This document shows, piece after piece, positions 35,880 through 46,674 of a DNA stretch of 64,000 nucleotides; within the stretch, counting starts at the first letter, position 1; each line of letters starts with the position of its first letter. The DNA is taken from positions 1,002,001-1,066,000 of the forward strand of contig JAVTVX010000002.1 in NCBI GenBank assembly GCA_033439265.1, in the 5' to 3' direction. This stretch comes from Dillenia suffruticosa (Eukaryota; Streptophyta; Magnoliopsida; Dilleniales; Dilleniaceae). The position numbers and the translations under genes are program-made. The notes under the pieces were generated by a model. It was not told the origin of the DNA. It ran no database searches and was given only the letters and a program-made list of their open reading frames with translations.

Positions 35880-36420
35880 GGACCCGTCGGGCGAAGAAGA
35901 ACCGGCCCAGACCCGCGGGCGCGTGACACGCACGCGCCAGGAGGCGCGTCTGCTAGGCGCATGGACTTCACGTGCCACACAGGCGCGTGAACGGGCAAGC
36001 TCAGTGGATCGGGTCGGACCCTGACCCGGACCGACCCGCAAACGGACCCGACCGGGTCGGACTCGAACCCGTTGACCGGTCAGTCGGGTCAACCCTGACC
36101 CGTTGACCGGGTCAGTCGGGTCAACCTTGACCCGTTGACCGACCCGGTCAGACCCGGCTCAACACGGCTCAGCGCGTGAAGGCGCGTGAGCCGCGCGCCG
36201 CGACTGGGCGCGCGTGAGCCAAGCCGGCCCTGGCGCGTGGCAGCGCGTATGAGCCGCGCTGCGCGTCTGGCGCGTGAGCCAGACTGCTGCCAGCGCGTGG
36301 AGGCGCGTGGCAGCGCGTGGAGGCCCACCGCCGGCGCGTGGAGGCGCGCGGCGGCGCGTGGAGTGCACCGTCGGCGAGCGGCGGCGCGTGTGGGCCCCCG
36401 GGTGGCGCGTGAAGTCGCTC
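35880..36420. repeat. GC-rich minisatellite block in the leader of copia element 2
   Basis: A sharply GC-rich island in an AT-rich window. The first part repeats GACCCG/GGGTCA motifs, including a roughly 33-bp unit (CAGTCGGGTCAACC...TGACCCGTTGACC) twice at about 36078-36140. The second part is a degenerate array of GGCGCGTGG(A/C)G units to 36410. Arg-rich frames open on both strands only because of base composition. Confidence 0.75.
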
Positions 36421-36541
36421 AAAATTGAATTTTTTCAATTTTTTGGGGGTCCTATATCCATAAATGTGACTTTTTGTGGGTTTTTGTGTGCCGAATCACA
36501 ATCCAAATGGTAAGATGCGATTCCAAGTTGTGGTGTATGGT

Positions 36542-37036
36542 TCTCACACCACGTAAAGAAGAAGAATATTGATTTCTGCTCGTCACACTCACGAGCGAAA
36601 TGACCAAATCTACCTCAAACGTAGCAATTTACTTTGATCTAATCAAATTCCTTCTTCTTGCGTTCTTGTACCTCGTTGTCGGTTTTCTCGGATGATTTTA
36701 TTACCTAGATCTCGAGTCTCGTTCGCCTGCTTATGCTATTGGCTTAGCGCCGGGGAAGTCCTTACTCGACTCCTCTGAATAAGCATGACTCGAGTGTGGC
36801 CTACACGCCTCTAGGTGCTCCTCATCGAGCTCACAATACGTATTCACGTCAACGAAAGTACGAATACTTTCGTCAAGTGTGAGATAGGATTTCACGGTTT
36901 CCCATGAATCAGGTAAAAAACTGGATCACATCCAGTACCTAAATTTCATCCGAAATTTACTCGTCCGTATATATTAACTCGGTGATCATACTCGCCATTT
37001 GCTTCATTGTATGATTAACCCTTTTCTTCTGCATCC
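36542..37036 (-). repeat. left arm of the inverted duplication in copia element 2 (inverted gag segment)
   Basis: The reverse complement of 37482-37938, with one substitution and one 38-nt insertion over the whole arm. Read on the minus strand it is a gag 3' segment: SHTLDESIRTFVDVN, EEHLEACRPHSSHAYS, then a zinc knuckle CYV-stop-GRFGHFAREC, where the second Cys codon is TGA. The 38 nt absent from the other arm include the first half of this knuckle, so here the inverted arm is the more complete one. Confidence 0.92.
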
Positions 37037-37481
37037 CTCATACGCTCGCTTTGGGGTCGTACTCAAGTCATTTTGGTCTTGATGATTCGTAGGGCGTACA
37101 AAAATGTGATAATAAGCATCTCCAAGTCACATATATCTCTCTTAATGCGTTGAGAACTGTCGTATTAAATTTTTGCAAGGAGAGCAAACTGAATGATGTG
37201 ATCTACGCGATTTTATCAGAAGATTCAGTTTATTCTCGAGATGCAAAATCTAACGGGAATCTGAGGCACGAGATGATGGGCCTCAGGGTGGGCACCGCGT
37301 CTCAGAATATACGAGATAAAGAGATCTATCGTGTATGGGATAAAAGATTTGTCAAGTTAGGGCAATGCTTACAATGGCATACACGATAACTTAATCTCAT
37401 TTTTCGAGTCATATTCTATGGACATGTCGGTTCGACTCGTCCCATAAGAGCATAGTGTTGCTCTCTTCGGCTCCTATGTGA
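37037..37481. other. spacer between the inverted arms of copia element 2
   Basis: 445 bp with one open frame of 79 codons (37150-37389, plus strand) that I do not recognise. It would form the loop if the arms pair in a transcript. Confidence 0.7.
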
Positions 37482-37938
37482 GGATGCAGAAGAAAAGGGT
37501 TAATCATACAATGAAGCAAATGGCGAGTATGATCACCGAGTTAATATATACGGACGAGTAAATTTCGGATGAAATTTAGGTACTGGATGTGATCCAGTTT
37601 TTTACCTGATTCATGGGAAACCGTGAAATCCTATCTCACACTTGACGAAAGTATTCGTACTTTCGTTGACGTGAATACGTATTGTGAGCTCGATGAGGAG
37701 CACCTAGAGGCGTGTAGGCCACACTCGAGTCATGCTTATTCAGAGAAGTCGAGTAAGGACTTCCCCGGCGCTAAGCCAATAGCATAAGCAGGCGAACGAG
37801 ACTCGAGATCTAGGTAATAAAATCATCCGAGAAAACCGACAACGAGGTACAAGAACGCAAGAAGAAGGAATTTGGGTCATTTCGCTCGTGAGTGTGACGA
37901 GCAGAAATCAATATTCTTCTTCTTTACGTGGTGTGAGA
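37482..37938 (+). repeat. right arm of the inverted duplication in copia element 2 (sense gag segment)
   Basis: 457 bp, pairing with 36542-37036. Plus-strand translation shows degraded gag ending in NLGHFARECDE, the second half of the zinc knuckle. The 38-nt deletion removed its first half. Confidence 0.92.
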
Positions 37939-37939
37939 T

Positions 37940-40740
37940 TTGTCTCATTCACTATAATGCTCACTGATTTCTCTCCTTTGAAATCAGGAGCAACCGACCA
38001 CGTAACTCGAGACAGGAGTGCGTAAATATAGTTCCGTCAGGTAAATCCTTAAGCTTGGAGTCATGACGTCCTCAATATAATAGGTATTTGACGGATCTAC
38101 AAATTTGTACCTTGTCTAAAATTGACTACAAAATGCGTGAAATCATTCCCTTGTTTTTAATACGATAATTTTCTAAATAATTCTGGTTTTAATCCATGAT
38201 GGAATATATGCACTGGGTGCTACTCCTTGTAATGGTTTCTTGTCGTTCTACTATTGTTTTTACATCTGATTGCGTAGATGATGATGTAAATGAATGACAT
38301 AGTAGACTTAGACACATGGGGTAAGAGATGATGAATCGGTTAGTAGTGAGAGGTTTATTGGACCCGCTGACCAAATTCGAGTTACCCGTATGTGAGTTTT
38401 GCCTAGTCGGCAAAATGACGAGAAAACCATTAGGCGATGCAATGAGAGCTGGGACTCCATTGCGGTTAACTTTTGTGTCTTCCTTCTTTTTATTGTGGTC
38501 TTATGAGCATGAGAGTCAGAAATGGAGTTCTGTAGATAATTATAGACGCTTTCATGCGTTTCGGTTCATTTATCTGATCTTGCATAAGTCTGAGGCATTA
38601 GACTGCTTCAGGAGGTTCATAAGCGAGATTGAGAATCAGTTAAATTTGAGAGTAGAGACTCTCAGAACCGAGTGAGGACGCAAGTATTCGTCTAAACTAC
38701 ACATGGGACTCTGTTTCGATAAGAGTATTACGAGACTACTGACTAGTAGTCAGTTCCCCATTTGAGCTTTGGACAGGGAGGCAGCCTAACCTTAGCCACT
38801 TGATGTTATGGGGTTGTGCCACGATTTCTCGCATTCACACGGTGAGTTAGACCCGCGAGAAAATACGTGTTCATAGGCGAATACGAATGGCACTATAATC
38901 GAGATTGAGTCTCGTAATACCATATTTCTTGAGAATGATTTCCCTAAGAGAGGAGAAATCAATTTGGACCCTACCCTTTATGCGATGGATGAGCCTAGTG
39001 GCTCGGGGAGCCCAGCGGCGGGATATAAGAATCCACTACGGATCTTGATCTCAGTGGGAGCGATCCATCAAGAGGTTAAGATTTTTTTCTCCTCTTAAGA
39101 GTGTCGAGAATGCGTATTTAAACATTGTTTTCTCGATTGAGGGTGAGACCCTCGTTGCGACTCTAGAGGATGATGAGAAATCTAAAACGGTCCGAGAGGC
39201 TCTTGAGAGTTTTGCAAAAGATGCAAAATACCGTTTATTGAAGGCCATAAATGAAGAAAAAGAATTGATGAAAATCAACGGGGTTTAGGACCTAGTTGAT
39301 TTGACTAAGGGCGGAAAGACTATTGGGAACGAGTAGATTCTCAAAGTCAAGATAAAGGTTAACGGATTGATGAAGAGATAAAGAACCCGTCTAGTAACTA
39401 AGGGTTACACTTAGACTGAGGGGTGGACTATCGAGGAGTCATAGTCCAATTTATCTCAATCCATTTATCTTTCAGCGATTGTCATGAACATGGATCAGGA
39501 GTCACATCACAAGGATGTAAAGACCGCTTTCGTAGTGGAAGTCTAGATGAGGCGATCTACATGGAGCATCCTTTTGGGTTCGTTCTAGTAGATCAGGTGG
39601 ATAAGGTCTATTGATTTTAGAAATCAACATACGACCTTAAGCCATAATCTAGACAGCGGCGCTTGGATTTCACGAGAAGGTGATATCTTATGGTTTTGTA
39701 ATGATCGAGTAGGATCATTGCATATATCTGATACGTCCCGATGACTCCTTTATGAGCATGTTCGCATATGTAGGTGACATTCTGTTAGCTGGGAACAACA
39801 AAGAGTATCTAATGACCATTGTAACATGGTTATGAGGTTTTAGTTCATTCTCAGATTTTGGATCCATAGGGATCGCTTGAGAATGGTGTTGACTCTTTAA
39901 CAAGAGTTTTACATCAGGTAGATTCTTAAGCATTTCGAGAATAACGAACACAACCTAAAAGATACTCTAATCGCTAAAGATAAAAAGACCTGAATCTTGA
40001 CACATGCCCTAGAATTTATAAAGAAATAAGGGAGATGAGCAGAATCCCTTATTCCAGTGCAAAATACATTTCTAGTGTGTGCGATGAGGTATACACGTGT
40101 GATATACAATTTGATGTATGCGATGAGGCATACATGACCAGATGTTTATTTAGCAGTCGATCTGGTGAATAGGTATTAATAGAATCCTAGAAGGGATCAC
40201 TGTAGAGCAGTGAAAAAGGATTCTGAAATATCTCATTTGAACTGCAGAGCTCTCCATGTGTTACGGATGAGGTGATTTGCGTTTTGTGGTTGAGATTCAG
40301 ATACTGACTGGGAGTAGTTATCTGAATAAACGCAAAAGGTTTTATCTTCTTAGAGCAGTAAGAAGAGAACCTGTATATCTCTATTTACGATAGAGACTGA
40401 GCTTGTAGTGTGCTGAATTGCAGTTCATGAGAAGGTTGGCTTCAGAAATTTTCTGGAAGACTTAGAGGTTGTGACAGATAGTGGGAGGTCAGTGATGATT
40501 ATTGTGATAATCAGACCGACACTGTCAACAAATGAGACCCTAAGTATAATAGTAAAGCCACATTAATACCGAAGACCACTATGAGAGATATTACCGAGAA
40601 GGGTATTGTGACATCTAAGTACACCTCAGCATGAGAGCTGATCTCTTCAGAAAACCCGTTGTGAGAGATTCCTTTGTGAGATAAGGAATCATTGGGTTTA
40701 GTGTACTTTAACATTTCTCCTTATATACTGTTTTAGATGC
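37940..40740 (+). pseudogene. decayed pol region of copia element 2
   Basis: Recognisable remnants in several frames: protease SGATDHVTRDRSA (about 37986-38024), pre-integrase CEFCLVGKMTRKP (about 38391-38429), integrase-like HKSEALDCFRRFISEIENQL, an RT-like LVTKGYT and KDVKTAF (about 39390-39535), then weaker RNase H-like pieces to 40.7 kb. Stops and frameshifts are spread throughout. Confidence 0.8.
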
Positions 40741-41846
40741 TTATTTTAATATATGACATGTATGCATTATTGAGTCACATATTTATTTCATGCATCATTT
40801 GTTGTCATATATTATGATCTTGTGATAAAAGATGTGTCAGGCAGGCGTGGTCGACTCTCTCACACGAGTGACCACCTCCGACTCTGAGTGAGCGGAGATG
40901 AGACGGATTCTAGTCGTAAGAGGCTTTGAGAGTAGCCCTACTAGAACATAAGTCGCCCTGATATGTGTTCAGGATGAGGTCATATGCGATATGACCGGCA
41001 TGGAAATACCCACATCCATGTTGCCTGTAAGTAGCCAGGTTTGAGATCTCAGATATCACCTGCGATTTGTGATATTGTCTCTGAGTTGCTCTCTCTGAGA
41101 TCTCTGGGTAAAGTCTTATGTGCAGACTGAGTCCCGTACCTGTACAGTGTTAGAGAAATCTGACATATGCCCTTTGAGAGATGGGGGAATAACACTGTGG
41201 CACGTGTTTCATACCACGTGTGATGAGACGACCATGGGATAGTGGGAGCTATTATTTGAGACGATAGTTTGATAATGATCCCCGTTCCCACTGTGTGAGA
41301 CCTGAGATCCATTGGGTGGGATTTCTATGCCCTTATTACTTTCGGCTGTCTCTAGAAGTATTGGTTCAGTGTTGCTACTTTAGTCTGTTTACCTATGGCC
41401 CGGAAGATAAATTGAGGTCTAAGGGGCAGGTCTAGGAAAGCAGCTGAATTGAGACCGATAGATTCGAGTTTGGGAAAAGGAAGGCCAATAGACATTACAT
41501 CATTGTCATGTATTCATAGGTCGACCTATTGTGTTAATCCATGTTGGGATTCAAACATAATAATGAATACATAGTCGAGCAAATTGATTGGGGATCACTT
41601 TCGATGAGGAAAGTGGCTCGATGGATGTAAATGCATTGAGTCTGGGGTATAGCGAGTTATTTTTATACTAACAGTGACTCTTCGATCATCCTAACAGGTG
41701 TATCGAAAGTCTTTGCTTGCAGGTGTACTCGCCGGTCGCACGACGCCCAATCCAGTATGAAGGTCCAGTAGGGTGATGTGATAGATCGCATGAGTTGCGA
41801 TCTTGTGATTAACGGAAGTGAAATGCCCTAATGTGCAAGTGGGAGA
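40741..41846 (+). other. non-coding 3' part of copia element 2 with polypurine tract
   Basis: About 1.1 kb without coding similarity that I can see. It ends in GTGGGAGA (41839-41846), the likely polypurine tract next to the right LTR. Confidence 0.6.
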
Positions 41847-42331
41847 TGTTGGTTATTGATGCCCATTATGGGCATTTAGGTAATTAAGGAATGGGGTAAC
41901 TCCCATCCTTAATTACCATTAACCAATATTTTGGTAACCCCCCACCAATTAAGTGATTTGGTCTTACCTTCCTTCTGGGAGAGGAAACAATGGAGGAAAC
42001 TCTCCTTCTCCTACCTTGAGTGTGGAGAGAAGCCATGGGAGGCAACTATGGAGGCTAGGGTTTCACATATTCTCTAGAGAGAGAATAGAGAGAGGGATGG
42101 AGATTTTCGCGTAGGAAAATCTCCCATCGTCAGACGATTCACCGGACTCGAGGCTTGAGGCGTCGTGGATTTGAAGTGGTGGTTCGATTGTGTGATCACC
42201 ATCCGACCGTGCGATCCGTTCGAGGGACATCGCGACACGGTGGATTTTGGAGACCGCCCAATAGAGGTATTTATCCCGAAAATTCCGAAACTATTTAATT
42301 CACGCTTCCGCATGCGCGATTAAATCCAACA
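41847..42331 (+). repeat. 3' LTR of copia element 2
   Basis: 485 bp, same length as the 5' LTR, with about six substitutions and no indel. Confidence 0.93.
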
Positions 42332-42336
42332 TCATT

Positions 42337-44220
42337 CAACCCTAAATATAATCGTCTAAAAGGAATTTAAATTTATACCTAAACCGAGCACCCTACATTG
42401 GTAATGTTTGCTGGTGAAGTCATTTTGGGAGGTGATGGGGCTAAAGAACAAACTTCCACCATAGGCTGACCACCAAGAGAAGATAACTCGAACTCAAGCA
42501 TAACTTAATTAATAGGAGACCCAAATTGAATTGGGTTGGAAGAAGACTATTATAAATAATATTAAGTGTTTTAATAAATGTAAATTTAGATTAATTGCTA
42601 AAATTATTATTTTTTAATTTAAAAATATTATTTAAATCTGTTTGAAAAGATAGATCATATTAATTACTGTTAACTTTTTATTTGTTTTAATTAAGATTTA
42701 TTAATAAATGTAGAGAGCAGCATACTCGGTTACTTTAACAATAAAAAGGAAAATATAGAAAAGTGGGGAAGATAATGAATCAAATCAAGAGGTAAGCATG
42801 TATCCCAGCAAAGACTTACGGAAAAGGCTTGCATGTTAGTGTAAAAAATAAAAATCATGAAAGGAATATTGTTTTGCTTGTAAATAATAATAATAATAAT
42901 AATGTCACACCAAATGCTGCAAGCAAAAGTAGTTGAGAGTTTCGTGGGACCCAGACATTTGTCCCAAAGCTGCAAAGAGCCCGCATGGTGTATGCCTCGA
43001 TTGCACAAACAAGTAGAGGTGACATTGCTTGCATTACTGCACCTTTCCTTCTTTTGGAATTTGTAAAACCAAAATAATTTATGAGAGAGAGGATCTCATC
43101 AAAACATTGGAGAGAGAAAAATAACAATATCGTACATGGCTACGTTTTGTAATGTGTATATATGCCTTTTTTTCTCTTGTTTTTTGCTTGTTGTATTGTG
43201 TATGAATGTTAATGTTTGTATTGTATTTGTCTTGTTTACTCATATAGGAGAGAGAGTTAAGAGAGTCGGTCTAGGAAGAAAAGTGGAGAGTATCTCATCA
43301 AACATCATTTGGAGAGAGAAAAATAATAATCTGGTACATGAATATGTTTTGTATTATGTATATATATTTTTTTCCTTTTCTTCTTTTGGCTGGTTGTAAT
43401 GTGTATGAATATTAATGTTCGTATTGAGTGTATTTGTCTTGTATAGCATGGAGAAGAGAGAGAGAGAGAGCGAGAAAGAGAGGGAGTCGGTCTAGGAAGA
43501 GGAGTGGAGCGAGGATTTGGGCGATTAAAGAGATAGATTGATACTGTCTTGGATTTTGCGTGGTTTGAATTTCGAAAAGAAAAGGGGAAAATGAAAATTT
43601 TGCTTATATATAAGAATGGAGATCTGATTTTCTCTCCGACAAGAAACAGTGTTTGAGAAATATCCGTTGCACCCAGATACTCTCTCTGATTTTTCTCTCT
43701 TAAATATTTTACTCAAAAACTGCAAGGTTAATGGGTTTTCCTTATTTTCTCCTAAATGTTTCTGTTCATAACTCTCCATATCATGGCGAGATTTTAGGTA
43801 TCTGGATTCAGATTTAGTTTTCTTAATTTCCTAGGTTTCCTAGATTTGTTTCCCTCTAGATTTCTTTACGGAAATTTTCATAAATTTGTCTCTTGGGTCT
43901 GTTTCTAACCATCCTTTTGCAATCTGGGTTTCCTTCATTTTCTCAAAATCTTTTGGTTTTCTTTCAAAATTTAGAACTTTGGTGAAAGTACTCATATTTG
44001 GGAGTTTTTGAGTCATTTTTACGTGGTTTTGATTTGATTTTCCCAAATCTTTGTTTGATCAAAAATTTTGTTCCATACCAAAAGTTTATATAGACATAAA
44101 AGACTTTGGAATTTTAGGTTTGAGAAAAATTACCATTTTCATATGTGGGTTTGATTTGATTTGGTTTGATATTCGTTTTTTTTAAATATTTGTGGTGGGG
44201 TTTGATGGAAGAGATATCAA
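42337..44220. promoter_or_regulatory. upstream region and leader of the SPEAR/TIE gene
   Basis: Non-coding. It contains an imperfect tandem duplication (43083-43510), GA-rich runs and a T-rich leader-like stretch from about 43.55 kb to the ATG. An octamer GTGGGACC at 42944-42951 fits the class I TCP consensus GTGGGNCC. No TATA box could be chosen with confidence. Confidence 0.45.
43083..43510 (+). repeat. imperfect tandem duplication upstream of the SPEAR/TIE gene
   Basis: Two copies of roughly 200-225 bp share, in order: ATCTCATCAAA, TTGGAGAGAGAAAAATAA, TATGTTTTGTA or TACGTTTTGTA, GTGTATGAAT, TATTTGTCTTGT, GAGAGAG, and GAGTCGGTCTAGGAAGA. The join is near 43286. They differ by several substitutions and small indels. 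Confidence 0.75.
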
Positions 44221-46068
44221 ATGGCACAAGAGGAGCAAAACCATAGGGGTAACAATAGCAGTAGTGGTGGTGGTGGTTGCAATAGTGGTGGTGTTAGATT
44301 ATCATCAAAAAGGTTAAAGCAAAAGAAAATACCACAGAGAGGTCTTGGTGTTGCGCAGCTTGAAAAGATAAGAATTGAAGAACAGCAAAAAAAGGAAGCA
44401 GCACTGGCTGCAATTTTGACATCATCTTCAACAATACCCACAACTTCATCTTCTTCATGTTTTTCTCTCCCTCTTCCCAATTATCATCACAATAAGTCTT
44501 CTTCTTCAACCCCCTTCTCTCCTTCTTCCCCAAACTCACTCCTTAGATCTGCCCCTCAAATCCCAAATATTGATGCTGGTCATTCTAGTAATGTGAGTAA
44601 TTTCACTAACCCAACAAATGGTGGTAATGGTGGTGGCAATAGAGGGTTTGAGATTGGTTGGTCACCAATTCCTGTTCCTGGATGTACAAATTTTACCAGG
44701 TTGTGGAACCCATATGAGAGTATTCATGATTTGGAGAGTCATAAGTTGGATCAAGGGACAACATTTCACTCGAATTTGCCTACCTGTGAACCAAACAACA
44801 CAGTTTGGCCTCTCCCTCCTTTGATGCATAGAGCACAACAATTTCAACAACCCTCCCCAATGGTATTTATATAAATTAATTACTTACACTATTTTTTCAA
44901 TTTTTAATTCTTAGCTTCTAATGTTTGAATTTTGTAGGTGAATGTCACTTCAGGCACTTCATTATCATCTGCAATGAATTTTCAGATGGAGCCCCCTTCA
45001 AACCAAAGCTTTTATGGCAATTTTACACATATGTGGCCTGAGGAAGAAAAGGTTTGTTCCTGTTACCCAAGTTACTAGTTTCCTTTTTCTATACATTAGA
45101 AAAGAACGTGCAAGTTCTATTTGTTGAATTTGGGGATGTGAAAGCTTGAGATTTTGACTGTTAATTTGGTTGAAATGTAGTATAGATGGTTGGCTTGAAG
45201 AGGCCATATCCATTTTCTCTAGACAATCCACCAGGCCCTTCATTTCAATGCAAATTTCCTACTTTTGTTGCTCCCATAAGATCAGATGAATCAACTTCAT
45301 GTCGTAATGGAGGCACATTTACTCTTGAACAAGCCAACCAAATTTTCAGGTTTATTGAGACACATTACACTTTGATTTGGTGGTCCATGAATTTTGATCT
45401 TCTTAATAATATTCGTTGATTCAGAAAACGTTTTGTCCTTTTTCCAGGGATGTTCCCTCATACTCAAGTGTTATTTATGAGCCAAACTCCAAGAAGAGCA
45501 ACAAAGAAGTAGTAAATTTCAGTGGAGATTTCCTGTCATTAGCCCCTCCTGCAACCAGTTTGTCTACTGGTGTTTCAAAATTCAAGCATTCCTCAGCTTT
45601 TCAGCCAACTTCACATGAAGAATTCTCCAAATACGAGACGGTGACTTTTCATGTAAGATCAACTAGAGAGAAAAAATAAATAAATAAATCATCCTCCGTT
45701 TTTCACATTTACAATGCCTAGGTTAGGGGTGACATAGTCGTGATTAGCTACATTCTTTCTTGTACATCTTTTTTCCCAATAATCTAACTAATCCAATTTA
45801 TCACCTCCGGCCCCTGGCTCTGTCAAGGACCAAGAAATGGATTTCATTGTTCTGATCTTTACCATATCCTGCCGTTGTTTTTTTTTAGATGATGTTGAAG
45901 GAAAGTGTGGAATACCCAACGCACAATCATGAACCAAGTGGGTCAATTCAACAGCAGCCCTTTTACAGCTTCTTTCCGGCAGCAAAGACACAAAATGGGC
46001 AAGCAACAAACCATATTGACAACTACAATGGTGAATTAGAAGGTGTTGATCTCAATCTCAAGCTATAA
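44221..46068 (+). CDS. SPEAR: SPOROCYTELESS-like EAR-motif transcriptional repressor (SPEAR/TIE family)
   Basis: Adaptor repressor of 434 aa. Family members bind CIN-TCP factors and bring in TOPLESS co-repressors, affecting leaf, branch and ovule development. Exons: 44221-44862, 44938-45051, 45186-45349, 45448-45652, 45889-46068 (1305 nt, all GT-AG). The SPL motif lies at residues ~28-60 (SSKRLKQKKIPQRGLGVAQLEKIRIEEQQKK, split here: SSKRLKQKKIPQRG / LGVAQLEKIRIEEQQKK). The middle is Ser/Pro/Asn/Gly-rich without a fold. The C-terminus is DLNLKL (429-434), an LxLxL EAR motif. ATG 44221 is the first in frame and close to the SPL motif. In exon 3 the second of two nearby AGs (TATAG|ATG) is used, since the first gives a stop. 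SPL/NZZ itself has a more divergent motif, so the TIE-like branch fits better; the exact member is not decided. Confidence 0.9.
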
Positions 46069-46074
46069 ACAGAT

Positions 46075-46636
46075 GTCCGATTAGGTTCCCAGTGGTGGTA
46101 ATTTTTCCCCCTTTTTTGCTGCAAAGTCTCGGTTTTACCTCACTAAGATATCATTCTTAGGGTGATTATATATGTAGAAAAGAATCTTACTAAGCATTAA
46201 TGTGACAAAGACCGAGTAGATGTTTGGCCATATTTGAAGAGCGGGAGATGTGAATCAAGAGGATGTAAATGTGATTTCTGATTGTTAAATTTTATATGTA
46301 TCAATACTTTGGTTTGTTTGTGATTTTGGATCTTGGATGCTTCTGCTTTTCTCTGGTCTGGTTGGTGGACGTGAGAGGCACATCATAGGGCAACAAACTT
46401 CTGCATGTGGATTGTGGGGATCTGGATGTGGTTTGGTTTGTCTTCTTTGTTTAGATGGGCCCCTGAGATCTGGCCTCCATTATGGCTGCAGATTAGTGAT
46501 GGAAGTATGGACCCACAAAGTTGGTGGTGGGTGTGTGTGTGTGTGAAATCAATGTCTTCGGATTCAGTAGTATCAAGACCTCTTCTTTTGATCTGAGGTT
46601 TTGATTTCTAATCCTTTTTATGGCAATGCCCTTCTT

Positions 46637-46674
<38 letters not shown>

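Larger units (their letters stand above)
34870..42331 (+). mobile_element. copia-type LTR retrotransposon (element 2), coding-dead but with young LTRs
   Basis: 7462 bp flanked by TCATT duplications. The 485-bp LTRs differ at only about 6 positions (1.2%). The interior holds a primer site, a GC-rich minisatellite, an inverted duplication of gag, and a copia-ordered pol (protease, integrase, RT, RNase H) riddled with stops and frameshifts, then about 1.1 kb of non-coding DNA before the right LTR. No frame could give a working protein, so the copy must have been mobilised in trans, or the LTRs have been homogenised. Lineage within copia not assigned. Confidence 0.93.

Noticed and set aside
35754..36513. 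Several overlapping Arg/Ala-rich frames on both strands
   Set aside because: They arise from the GC-rich GGCGCGTG array, which lacks stops in every frame; they are not genes.
36542..37938. Inverted repeat as terminal inverted repeats of a DNA transposon
   Set aside because: The arms encode retroelement gag, are internal to a delimited LTR element, and have no target duplication outside them.
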